Shown here: piece by piece, positions 51,592-60,916 of the stretch
How the letters are laid out: each line of letters begins with the position of its first letter
Position numbering within the stretch: the stretch's first letter is position 1
Assembly: GCA_937895955.1 (NCBI GenBank)
Contig: CALAZI010000160.1
Location: 1 to 64,000 of the forward strand
Direction: 5' to 3'
Source: an uncultured Alphaproteobacteria bacterium
GTDB taxonomy: Bacteria > Pseudomonadota > Alphaproteobacteria > Caulobacterales > Parvularculaceae
DNA length: 64,000 nt
Notes under the pieces: model-generated
The model's input: only the letters and a program-made list of their open reading frames with translations
The model's database searches: none
What the model was told of the DNA's origin: nothing
Program-made: the position numbers and the translations under genes

Positions 51592-54357
51592 CTACGCCTC
51601 GCCCGGCAAAAGAACGAAAAGACCGATCACGTCCGGCGGCAAAACCGCTTGAACCGTAACGCGGGAAGCGCCACCGGCAGCGGCGCGCAATCGTGCGTGA
51701 TCCTGTTCAAGCGCCTCGACACGAGTTTCAACGAAATCGGCCAACGGTCCTTCAAGCAAACTCGGAAGATCAGTCATTGCCTTCTTGACGAATCGATCTC
51801 GAGCTGAGGTCGCTAGATCAGCGGTCGCTTCGTTGTTGAGAAGCGAGCGTGCGGCCTCGCCGGATGCAACAACTCCGCCATTCTCGATAGCGATGACCGT
51901 CGCTTCTTCCGCCAACAGGAGGCGTTCTCTTCGGGCGTGAATTGTCAATTTGTATCGTATTCTCAGCAGAATAATTTGAGTCACTCTGTCAACTGCCAAA
52001 GTCGGCCATACGCCTACTCTGCCAATTCCAAGATTGCCGACGGACTCCGGATCGAGCGACGCTTCGACTAAGGTTTCGGCGAGCGCCGTCGTCAATGGGT
52101 GCGCCCTCGTGAGCAATGTACTTTTTGCTGGCGCAGGTTCTGTGAGGGCAAGTCGAACCGATCCGGCCTGTCCCTTCTCCGCCAAGCGTTCCTTGAGCCC
52201 CGTGTCAAGCGCCTGAAGATGCGCAAGCAACACGTCCTTCTTCAATTCTAAGGGCGCCCCAAAACGCGACATGGCTCGATCAACAAATGACTTGACGTCT
52301 CCCGGCGACCCAAGGAGCGTTTGAGCTCTTTCCCATTCCGGCGCGACTTCCTGCGGCTTGATTGCATTTTGTGCAAAACGCGCACGTGACTTCTTCTCGT
52401 TCTCGGAAACGTCGCGCCACTGGTCTTTGATTGTCTTAGCGCTGTCTTGCAGGCGAAGATCAAAGGCCAACTGCCGAGACACACCACGCTTCAGCATCAT
52501 GGAGGCCATCAATGCGTCGGTGACCGGCCCGCGCTCCTCGGGCAGCGGCACCGTTACTCCTGTAGCTTTCCTGATTTCCTCGGCTTTACGAAGAATGACG
52601 TCGAGAACCGCACCATCAATGGCGCTATCTGGCGAAAACATCATGATAGATCGCACAATAGGTTCGGGTTGGCCGAAGCGATCAACACGGCCTTCGCGTT
52701 GTTGGTGGCGGGTCGGATTCCAGGATAGATCGTAGTGTACGACCGCATCGAAAAGCAGCTGCAAATTGATGCCTTCGGACAAGCAGTCCGTGGCTACGAG
52801 AATCCGCTGCGTCGTCTTCCCATCCTCTCCCGTCGCCATTTGCGCGACGCGGTCGCGCCGTTCGTCCGGCGTCAGGACGCCGGTAACGGACTCGATTGTG
52901 AATTTTGGAAATGCCTTGCGCAACGCATCGCGAACGTAGTCCGCAGTCGCCAAATATCTGCAAAAGACAACGGGGTTCGCGCCAGCCTTGAGCAGCGGCG
53001 TAAGCACCTCAACCAAAGCGTCAATCTTCGGATCCGGCTCACGCAACAAATCCTCTGCTTGGCTAATCAAAGCTAAGAGCGCGGGATCGACATTGAACGC
53101 AGCGCTCGGCTCAATGTCGACGGCATCTTCGTCGTCGCCGTCTTCATCGTAAATTTGCGGTTCAAGTCGCTCAATTTCGCTTGCCGCCCGGTTTCTTAAG
53201 GCGCTGAGGCCAGCGGCGGGAGATGAACCGATGCAGCGCATGAGCGCAAGCGTTCCCCAGAATGCAAGTCGTCGGTCCTTCTTGCCTTCCCCGGCCTTCG
53301 ATACAATCTCAAAGCAATATTCAAGAGCAGCTTCCTGAAAAGCAATATGGTCTTTCGAAAGTGAATACGGAACCTCTCGTGTTTCATGTTTGGGAAAAGC
53401 GCGAGTTTCCTTCCACTCGCCGGATGTTAGGTCGATCCGGCGACGTTGAACAAAATGCCGGGCAAGGCGTTCGCGATAGCGAGCATCATCAAAGCTTAAT
53501 GACGAAAATAAAGGGTCGAGGAGTGATAAAAGACGCGCGAATGATTCTTCATCCCCTGAATGGGGCGTCGCTGTTAGTAAAATCAGCCTACGGCTCTCGT
53601 CCTTCGAAAGCTCCGACAAGAGATTGAACCGCTGTTGGCGTCCTTTGTGCGTCCCGACGCACGCATGCGCTTCATCGACAATGACAAAATCTGGACAGGA
53701 CCGAGCGAATCCATCGCGGCGCTTTTCGGCTTTAATGTAATCCAAACTGACGACCGTGTAGGGATACGCGTCAAAGAGCGTCTGCGCCAATGGAAGTCCG
53801 CGCTCTAAACGTGAAGCGCTACTTGAAGTCACTGAAACCGCATCAATACCGAAACGCGAGCCGAGTTCAGTCTCCCACTGCTCAACAAGATGAGGCGGAC
53901 ACAAGACGGAAAATCTCTCAACTTCGCCACGATCCATCAGCTCTCGGAGAATGAGGCCCGCTTCGATTGTCTTTCCGATGCCGACGTCATCGGCGATCAG
54001 AAGTCTTGGGGACTGTTGCCGTAGCGCCATCAGAAGCGGCACCAACTGATAGATCCGCGGTTCAAAGGCGAGCTGCGCAGCTGATCGAAAAGGGCCAGCC
54101 CCCCGACGCAATGTAAGCCGCACAGCGTCGGCTAAAAGCGCCGCCTTCGACTGCACGGTCGGCGCGGCATTCTCTGGCAAATCAAACCGAGCCGGTTCTA
54201 CGGGCGACAATTCTAAGCTCGGATCAAGAAGAACGGTCGCATTCTCGCCGCCCGATAGCGGACGCAAGGCGAGAATCCCATCATTGGGCGCGGGCAGCGC
54301 AACCCATTCGCGACCCCGCGCGCGAACTAGATCGCCTGGTGAAAATTCTATCGTCAC
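51592..54357 (-). CDS. SNF2-family helicase, DrmD-like
   Basis: 921 residues. Walker A GIGKT (126-130) in IADDVGIGKTIEAGL, DEAH (228-231), motif III LLTATPHSGDEE, and in the second lobe EGINLQLLFD and the motif VI QREGRVDRFGQ. The N-terminal 60 residues form a small beta domain. The layout is close to HepA-like and DrmD-like helicases of restriction-type defence loci. It lies four bases after the DUF1998 helicase and three before the methylase. It shares general layout, but not obvious close identity, with the SNF2-DUF3883 helicase of the other island, and carries no DUF3883 domain. Confidence 0.92.
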   Translation of the reverse strand: MTIEFSPGDLVRARGREWVALPAPNDGILALRPLSGGENATVLLDPSLELSPVEPARFDLPENAAPTVQSKAALLADAVRLTLRRGAGPFRSAAQLAFEPRIYQLVPLLMALRQQSPRLLIADDVGIGKTIEAGLILRELMDRGEVERFSVLCPPHLVEQWETELGSRFGIDAVSVTSSSASRLERGLPLAQTLFDAYPYTVVSLDYIKAEKRRDGFARSCPDFVIVDEAHACVGTHKGRQQRFNLLSELSKDESRRLILLTATPHSGDEESFARLLSLLDPLFSSLSFDDARYRERLARHFVQRRRIDLTSGEWKETRAFPKHETREVPYSLSKDHIAFQEAALEYCFEIVSKAGEGKKDRRLAFWGTLALMRCIGSSPAAGLSALRNRAASEIERLEPQIYDEDGDDEDAVDIEPSAAFNVDPALLALISQAEDLLREPDPKIDALVEVLTPLLKAGANPVVFCRYLATADYVRDALRKAFPKFTIESVTGVLTPDERRDRVAQMATGEDGKTTQRILVATDCLSEGINLQLLFDAVVHYDLSWNPTRHQQREGRVDRFGQPEPIVRSIMMFSPDSAIDGAVLDVILRKAEEIRKATGVTVPLPEERGPVTDALMASMMLKRGVSRQLAFDLRLQDSAKTIKDQWRDVSENEKKSRARFAQNAIKPQEVAPEWERAQTLLGSPGDVKSFVDRAMSRFGAPLELKKDVLLAHLQALDTGLKERLAEKGQAGSVRLALTEPAPAKSTLLTRAHPLTTALAETLVEASLDPESVGNLGIGRVGVWPTLAVDRVTQIILLRIRYKLTIHARRERLLLAEEATVIAIENGGVVASGEAARSLLNNEATADLATSARDRFVKKAMTDLPSLLEGPLADFVETRVEALEQDHARLRAAAGGASRVTVQAVLPPDVIGLFVLLPGEA

Positions 54358-54361
54358 CCGC

Positions 54362-57300
54362 TCAGCCCCTCAATATCGCGGTCAACCCGTCAGGAAGACC
54401 GTCTGAGATATCATGGGGAAGCACGAACACGGTCCACCCCTTCGCCTCAGCGGCTTCGCCAGCCTTGTCGGACAATGCCCGATCGGTCGCCGCCACAAAG
54501 TAACTGCGCCAGGAAAACGCCACTTCCTCGCCCTGAAACTCGATTGGCTCATGATCGGGCGCAGGCAATCCAATAGACTTAAACACAGCCTCCCAGCCTC
54601 TTTCTGCGCCAGGACGTCGAGATCTTCCGGCGATTACGACTTCGCCGCGCGCAAGATCCACAAGCATCTGTTTCGCCTCATTGCTCGTTCGATCAATAAG
54701 TTCATGGTCAGGCTGGTTGAAGTATGAAAGGAGACAACGATAGCAACCGCGAATGCATGCCTCTCCTTGTAGGCTAACGAGAAGGTTTGCGTCGCCTGCT
54801 GCAATTGCTTCATCGACTTTGTCGAAGTGCATTAACTTGAGCGCTTCTCGGGCGACTCGGCCTATAGCGTGCGGGTCTTCCACGAGACGGCTCAGGACGC
54901 CGGCGCCGCCTTCGGTTGCTTCATAAGCAAGGATTGAACGCCGATTGTCCCGCGCTGGCAAGGGCTCTCCCAGCACCTCACCTTCTTCAAGTTGAAAAAT
55001 GACCTCAACGCCCCGCAAAAGCGCATGATGAACAGTTGCGATTGTGCCTTGCTCATAGGACGTTGGCTCTCGGAAACGCAGCAATAGTGAATTCTTCCGG
55101 TCGCGCACGATCGGTACGATCCGTACAGGTTGTACAATATCCGGCGGCGCATCCACGTCGGCATCCTCATCATCTGCCTTCGCCCAATACCCCGTACGCG
55201 GATCGATATTAAAACCGAGGAGAGTCTTTTCCCGCCGACGCTTTAAGCCTTTATTGATTCGGCTGATCTCAGCGCTGTTTGCGTACTGCAGGGAAAGTAT
55301 TGATTTTTTCCCACAATTGAATTCGGCTTCAGTAATCTGCAATCGCCCATCAAGCATCGGCCAGGAGAAAACCGTTTGGATCTCGAAACCCTGGCGCACC
55401 CGTTCTTCATCGTTGGCTGTAATTCGTTCAGCCGGCGCGGCCTCAACATTGTCGATTCGTAGCGTACTGCGAACCGGAACCTCACCCGCCATCGAGGCGT
55501 TACACGCATGGCAGCGCTCAACCTCGCCTTCATGACTAGCCCCACAGTTGGGGCAGATGAATATGTCCTTCGTTGCCAGCTCGGCGCCGTCGCCCTCCCG
55601 CACCTCGGGAGGCAACTTCGCCTTCAATACGCGATAGGCGCGACCCTCGTGATAAATCAGACTACGCGGACCGAATTCGGAGATCGCCAAAAACCGTGGG
55701 CGCTGCAGAAAAGATCCGGCTTTGCCCTCGCCAGGAATAAAGGCGTAGAGCGGGAGTCGCGGAAAATTATAGCCCGGCAAAAATCCTTCGGTTGCAAGGT
55801 AACGATAGGAATAGAAATCGGAACCGTTGCTGGCCTGGCCTTGTTCAAGAATTGCGATCTGGTCGCTTGCTTGAATTTGCGCAGCTTTAATTTTTCGTCG
55901 ATCTGCTCCAGATAGCCCAGTAATTTCTGATCTCGCATTCGCTTCCATCAATTGCGTTCGCGCGGAGGCATAAAGTTCACGCCAGCGATCGAATGACCGA
56001 TCAAAATTCTCGGGCGCACTTCTCGCGACGCTATGAACAAATGTATGAGGCTCTTCCATCCAGGATGGCACAGCATTATCAACTGCCGAAAGTATCTGAT
56101 CGAGAATTCGCTGCATCGGAGGCGTCGCCCTCTCAATAAGCCCCTCCGCACCGATTACGCCACGCACTTCAGATTTTAGAGGATAACGCTCCGCCGCAAG
56201 GTCTAAGATCTCTGGTATATCTGGTGATAAAGCGAGCTTCGCTTCCGCAAGCCAAACAGCCTGTAAGTGAGAGCGAACGAGTTCCTCGTTCGTAATGTCG
56301 AGCGCCGGGGGGCGGACAACGCCCGCCACCATCTCATTGCGGCGTTCAAAGAAATATTGGTCGTGAGGCGATTGGGCTGCGCAATAGGTTACAATCATCG
56401 CCGCCTGACCAGATCGGCCAGCACGACCGGCGCGTTGCACATAGTTAGCCGGCGTAGGCGGCACATTTCGCAAATAGACAGCGTTCAGCGCTGAAATGTC
56501 GACGCCTAGCTCCATCGTCGGCGAGCAAAACAGAACCGGAAGAAATTGGTCGGACTCAAGACCCGCTTTCAGTTCGACGCGGTCGTCCTTCAGCCTTTCC
56601 TTGTCATCATCTTCATAGCGGAAGCGCCATTCTCGCCATTCCCGCTGTTTTTGCGAAACCTGAGCCGTGTGTTCTCGTCCCTCAATTCCCCAATAAGAGC
56701 TTCGACCGTGTTTCAGGTCTACAGCGATCGCGTTATAGAGATCATGAAAATATCGGTTCCCCTGTGCAGCCTGATTATGAACGGCTTCGCCTGGCACCAA
56801 TCGGACCGCAGAAGGTGAAAGGCGCCAGCCAAGGACATCCGTTTCCACTTCTGCAAGGGAAACAAGACCTTCTCGCTCTAGCAAACCCATGAGTCCCGTC
56901 ACCGCAGTAATGTAATCAGTAGTATTGAGTTTCGTTCCAATCACGGACCTCTTATTTATGCGCCGCCCAATCCGAGAGGTCACGCCCGCGCGCAACAATT
57001 TGCGTTCGTCACGAAGGCGGGTTGGCCTCCTGCCCGGTGGCTCAAGAAGCATGAAAGTTCCGCTCCTCGGTGTTTCTTTATTGTCAATCGCCCAAGGCGC
57101 GCGAAGAAGATTCCGTGACTTTTGGGCGACCGTGTCAAGCACAGTCAAATCAAGCGCTTCGGTGGCGACGGCTAACCCTTCAAGCATTGAACGAAGGATC
57201 TCAACAAACACGTTGCGGCGCGCCGAACCATCAAGCGTTCCGAGTGAGGGAAGAATCGCACTCAACGTTTCTCGGTCTTCAACGATTTCATCGAGCCCGA

Positions 57301-59530
57301 TAAACTTCACGTCGATGAGCTTAAGCACGGAAAGACTGGGATTTGTAAATCGCCACCCACGGCGGAGATCAGTCCAGACCCTGTGGGCCAAAACCTTCGC
57401 CAAAGCGCGTTGCGCATCTTCGCGAATAACCGCTCCCGCCTCCGGATCGGCCATCCAATGGCCTCGCGCATCCTTGTTTGTCGCGGTGAAACCGAGTGCT
57501 CGGGTGACGCGCAGACCAAACTCGTCTTCAGAAATCCCCGCTTCGCCCGCGTCGATGATGGCCCTTAGAATTGCACCGCGCAGCAGACTTACGAATAGAA
57601 AGTCATTGAAATGGCCGGCTTGAAGCGCTGCATCCTGTCGATTGTCGGTAAACCCCAGTAACTTGCGCTTGTCGCTGGGGATCCCGTGGCCGTCTACATT
57701 CATCCACTCAACGGCTGTCGATACCAGCATTGTCGTAGCTGAACTTCGGCCTTCTCCCGACAAGCCGGCGAGCTTGCTTCTTTCGCGCATGTTGGGATGC
57801 GGCTCGTCGAGGCATCGCGGACAAAATCCGAAGCGGCCAGGGATAAACCAGAATGGTTCGCCGTTTTGATTCCGCCACCCGTCGGCACCGATAAGCAGCA
57901 TGTCGGGTGCCCGGCTTTTCCGGTTTGATCGCAGACGTTCAACGCCATTTCGTTCCTCGCGCCACCCTTCCGGGAAGCTCGCAATGTCGCCATTGAAAAG
58001 ATAGTCTTCATTCCCGCTATATGGCGTCAAATAGCCAGCAACGTCTCCATGCTCGTCGTCGAGCGGCGTTTCATCGATGTTTCGAGGTAGAAAACGGATA
58101 CCATCCGTATCCTCAATTTTCGTCACAACGTGAATCTCTTGGCCGCACTCACGACAAAAACGCGTCGGGTATAATCGGTGGCCAGGCGCCTCTGGATCTT
58201 CAAGCTGTCCTTCAAACAAGACGCGCCTGGGTTGGTGCGTCAGGGTCGTGAACAGCTCTCCTGCGCCTGAAATGAAGCGGTGCAGTTTAAACGCTAGAAA
58301 TGCACCGTCGCCTGCACCGCCGCGTTCCCGCTCAGGCAGGCTGATGCGGGTAAGGAATTCTTCAAGCCGAATACGGCACGTTTCAGCATCAACTCCGCTG
58401 TCCTTGACCAGCAAATCGACGGCTTCACCGAAGGGAATAGGCCTCTTGCGCTTCAATTCTCTAGCGTCATCGAGCCCAATGACCAATTCAGCCCAAACCG
58501 CCAACGGATATTCCCTCAGTTTATCGTCAGTCAGTGCGTCAGGAAGCGGCCTCGTCACCGCTTCGGCCAGGCTCGGTTTGATATCCTCTAACGCCAAGTG
58601 ATCATGTGTCGCCCGTGCGAGCGACTCATCTATGATCGCGTCAGCGCCGATCGGCGCCCCGAAAATGCGCGAGGCGACATCAGCGACAGCGCTCGCGCGT
58701 CCTTCATCTGAACCTTCGCTCGACATTGTCGCTGACGTTCCAATGCAAATCGGCGTGTTATCGGGCGCACAGCGATTTCTTAAGCGCCGAACCAAAATTG
58801 CAACATCGGCGCCTTGGCGGCCGCGATAGGTATGAAGCTCGTCGAGAACAATAAATTCCAATCCGCGAGCGTTCTCTATGACTCGGGCATCCAAGGGGTC
58901 TTGGCGCGTGAGCAACAACTCAGCCATCATAAAGTTTGTAAGAAGAATATCAGGCGGGTTTTCGGCGATCCGCTGCCGGGTTTCCTGGCTCTCTTGCCCT
59001 GTATATCTGGCCACAACCGGTCTGAGGTCTTTCGGCAAACCCGATTGTGCAATGAAGCGCTCAATCTCCTTTAGTTGGCTGTTGGCCAAAGCGTTCATTG
59101 GATAGATAATGATCGCCTTAGTTGATCGCGGTTTCTTCGCTTTCAGTGATCTTACGATTGCATCGACGATCGGGACGAAGAAACACAATGACTTCCCTGA
59201 ACCCGTTCCGGTGGTGACGACGTAGCTCTGCCCGGCGCGCGCTTTTGCGATTGATTGTTGTTGGTGAAGGTAAAAACGAAGGGGCGCGTCACCAAAACGA
59301 AAAATTGCGCCTGTCGAATGATCAAGTTCTCCTGATGAGACAAGATCGTCGACAGTGTCTTTCGACATAAATCGGGGGTTCAAAGAAACAAGTGCGTCCG
59401 GCCAAAATCTGCCTGCCTCGTATTCGTCTTGGACGGCGGCGCTGAGATCACTGGCGCGAATTGTTGTGAACGATCTGGAGAACCGATCGTAATTTTCGAT
59501 CAAGTAATGGTCGAGATCGAACGCCTTCAT
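54362..59530 (-). CDS. DEAD/DEAH helicase with C-terminal DUF1998 domain (DruE / DrmA-DrmB-like)
   Basis: About 1722 residues from ATG at 59530; ATG at 59545 is an equal alternative. Walker A TGTGSGKS lies about 110 residues in, followed by YPMNALANSQ and the DELH box in IVLDELHTYRGRQGADVAIL. Motif VI is in NYVQRAGRAGRSGQAAM. Near the C-terminal third a zinc-ribbon FICPNCGASHEGEVERCHAC appears, and then the DUF1998 segment ATEGGAGVLSRL and CIRGCYRCLLSY with its Cys cluster. Separate proteins do these jobs in DISARM (DrmA and DrmB); Druantia DruE has them fused as here. It is the first gene of the operon and probably recognises or unwinds invading DNA. Confidence 0.92.
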   Translation of the reverse strand: MKAFDLDHYLIENYDRFSRSFTTIRASDLSAAVQDEYEAGRFWPDALVSLNPRFMSKDTVDDLVSSGELDHSTGAIFRFGDAPLRFYLHQQQSIAKARAGQSYVVTTGTGSGKSLCFFVPIVDAIVRSLKAKKPRSTKAIIIYPMNALANSQLKEIERFIAQSGLPKDLRPVVARYTGQESQETRQRIAENPPDILLTNFMMAELLLTRQDPLDARVIENARGLEFIVLDELHTYRGRQGADVAILVRRLRNRCAPDNTPICIGTSATMSSEGSDEGRASAVADVASRIFGAPIGADAIIDESLARATHDHLALEDIKPSLAEAVTRPLPDALTDDKLREYPLAVWAELVIGLDDARELKRKRPIPFGEAVDLLVKDSGVDAETCRIRLEEFLTRISLPERERGGAGDGAFLAFKLHRFISGAGELFTTLTHQPRRVLFEGQLEDPEAPGHRLYPTRFCRECGQEIHVVTKIEDTDGIRFLPRNIDETPLDDEHGDVAGYLTPYSGNEDYLFNGDIASFPEGWREERNGVERLRSNRKSRAPDMLLIGADGWRNQNGEPFWFIPGRFGFCPRCLDEPHPNMRERSKLAGLSGEGRSSATTMLVSTAVEWMNVDGHGIPSDKRKLLGFTDNRQDAALQAGHFNDFLFVSLLRGAILRAIIDAGEAGISEDEFGLRVTRALGFTATNKDARGHWMADPEAGAVIREDAQRALAKVLAHRVWTDLRRGWRFTNPSLSVLKLIDVKFIGLDEIVEDRETLSAILPSLGTLDGSARRNVFVEILRSMLEGLAVATEALDLTVLDTVAQKSRNLLRAPWAIDNKETPRSGTFMLLEPPGRRPTRLRDERKLLRAGVTSRIGRRINKRSVIGTKLNTTDYITAVTGLMGLLEREGLVSLAEVETDVLGWRLSPSAVRLVPGEAVHNQAAQGNRYFHDLYNAIAVDLKHGRSSYWGIEGREHTAQVSQKQREWREWRFRYEDDDKERLKDDRVELKAGLESDQFLPVLFCSPTMELGVDISALNAVYLRNVPPTPANYVQRAGRAGRSGQAAMIVTYCAAQSPHDQYFFERRNEMVAGVVRPPALDITNEELVRSHLQAVWLAEAKLALSPDIPEILDLAAERYPLKSEVRGVIGAEGLIERATPPMQRILDQILSAVDNAVPSWMEEPHTFVHSVARSAPENFDRSFDRWRELYASARTQLMEANARSEITGLSGADRRKIKAAQIQASDQIAILEQGQASNGSDFYSYRYLATEGFLPGYNFPRLPLYAFIPGEGKAGSFLQRPRFLAISEFGPRSLIYHEGRAYRVLKAKLPPEVREGDGAELATKDIFICPNCGASHEGEVERCHACNASMAGEVPVRSTLRIDNVEAAPAERITANDEERVRQGFEIQTVFSWPMLDGRLQITEAEFNCGKKSILSLQYANSAEISRINKGLKRRREKTLLGFNIDPRTGYWAKADDEDADVDAPPDIVQPVRIVPIVRDRKNSLLLRFREPTSYEQGTIATVHHALLRGVEVIFQLEEGEVLGEPLPARDNRRSILAYEATEGGAGVLSRLVEDPHAIGRVAREALKLMHFDKVDEAIAAGDANLLVSLQGEACIRGCYRCLLSYFNQPDHELIDRTSNEAKQMLVDLARGEVVIAGRSRRPGAERGWEAVFKSIGLPAPDHEPIEFQGEEVAFSWRSYFVAATDRALSDKAGEAAEAKGWTVFVLPHDISDGLPDGLTAILRG

Positions 59531-59901
59531 TTGTCTTCGCCCCATAAAGTCTTGTTGGCCCAATACGCGCTGAACCGGAAACTTCGCAGAATTACTCTAT
59601 CGTTGTCATCCACCGAATCTTCTTTTTCTGCCGCTAACCCCGCTAATTGTAGCAGTAAGATCAAGTTTTTGCGGATGGTTCTGCTATGAGATCACCCATC
59701 ATCCTCCTGAGGCGTCATAAGCGTTGAAAGAGCCCGCAATCGCAAAGCTGTGCGCAAGACTTTACCGCGTTGTTGCAAATCCTATTAGAGAACCTATCGC
59801 AACCGGCATCTATTTACCTTTTTTCTATGCTACACAAATCCACCAAAAAGCTATCAAGTCCAAATCGCCATTTTCATCAGCATTGTAGTAGTTGTTCTAA
59901 C
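59531..59901. other. Intergenic region upstream of the six-gene operon
   Basis: 371 bases, AT-richer than the genes around it. It must contain the promoter of the operon on the minus strand; a TACAAT box stands at 59646-59651, about 115 bases ahead of the helicase start, without an obvious -35 at normal distance. The half nearer the DUF2285 gene shows nothing I can name. Confidence 0.35.
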
Positions 59902-60711
59902 CTACGCCAATAACTGGCGATACCCCTTTTCCATCATGAATCTCCCTCGCCGAATCGATCGCCTGACCCGGTCAATCAAATACCCTCCCTCTGGCGCCCA
60001 GTCATCGTTGACTATCTGTTCACCATACAGTGCGACCGCGATGTCACGCATCGGAGTCTGTCGAAGCCAAAGATCGAGCGCGGTAAGCACCTCGCCAAGC
60101 CGCGCGCTTTTGGCGTCTGGCTTGAAGAGCGTTTCTGCAAACTCGCTCGCGCTGTACAGATGAAACAATCGACGCATCGCGAGCAACTGGCGTTCAATAT
60201 TTCTGGCGGGCGCAATTTGAGGAATAATCGCCCGCCCTCCACTCAATAACTCTCCGCCTATGCAATTTATCTGAATTTGCTTTGAACCCGTTTTAAGAAG
60301 CAATTGTGGCGTCTGATCTGGCCCGGTCAGCAGAATTTTATCGCACTTGAATTTCTCCAACTTCAGCACATTGTCTTCTGTTTCATCGGCAGGCGAAGTA
60401 ACAATTCTTGCATCTATGATATCAACGGATAGACCGCGCGCCCAAAAGACTATCGTATTATCGATTGGACGATCACAACGGTCGCAATAAAGAACCCCAA
60501 AGTTTTCCATCGACTCCCCCTCGCCGGCGGCAACAACCGCTACACCCCCTACGCTTTTGCTTGGAAGAGTTCTCTCTTCTCTCGATTCTACAGCAGAAAT
60601 AAATTTGGGGTTTCGCCGAAGGAACTCGAAGGCCCAACCCGCAGATGTCCGCGCCTCGCCGTTTGCGAGGGACATATGTACCGGCAGCGCCTGTTGAACC
60701 GCTCTGTCCAC
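59902..60711 (-). CDS. DUF2285 regulator with DUF6499-like N-terminus (FseA-type ICE activator)
   Basis: 269 residues from GTG at 60711 (ATG at 60675 possible). The N-terminal WAFEFLRRNPKFI is the DUF6499-like start and the C-terminal DIAVALYGE, GGYLIDRVRRSIRRG and MEKGYRQLLA blocks are DUF2285. In the Mesorhizobium symbiosis ICE the two parts are separate genes that are fused by ribosomal frameshifting to make FseA, the activator of excisionase expression. Here one uninterrupted frame encodes both. It lies just upstream of the defence operon on the same strand, separated by about 370 bases. It probably controls excision or transfer of the ICE. Confidence 0.85.
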   Translation of the reverse strand: MDRAVQQALPVHMSLANGEARTSAGWAFEFLRRNPKFISAVESREERTLPSKSVGGVAVVAAGEGESMENFGVLYCDRCDRPIDNTIVFWARGLSVDIIDARIVTSPADETEDNVLKLEKFKCDKILLTGPDQTPQLLLKTGSKQIQINCIGGELLSGGRAIIPQIAPARNIERQLLAMRRLFHLYSASEFAETLFKPDAKSARLGEVLTALDLWLRQTPMRDIAVALYGEQIVNDDWAPEGGYLIDRVRRSIRRGRFMMEKGYRQLLA

Positions 60712-60916
60712 GTTCCCAAGGCCTTAAACCCGTCAAAGTGGCTTTCCCGTTGATAATGTTAATGCACTTTTTGCTTCGCTGAAAGAGGAAGGCAGTGGAT
60801 CATCACGCATAATTGCGATATAGGTTTTCCTGGCCTTTGCTTTGCAGCAAATACTCTGATTTTATTGTATTTTTTGCTGGCCGAGACCAAATAAACTTGC
60901 TGCCCGAGCACAGAAT

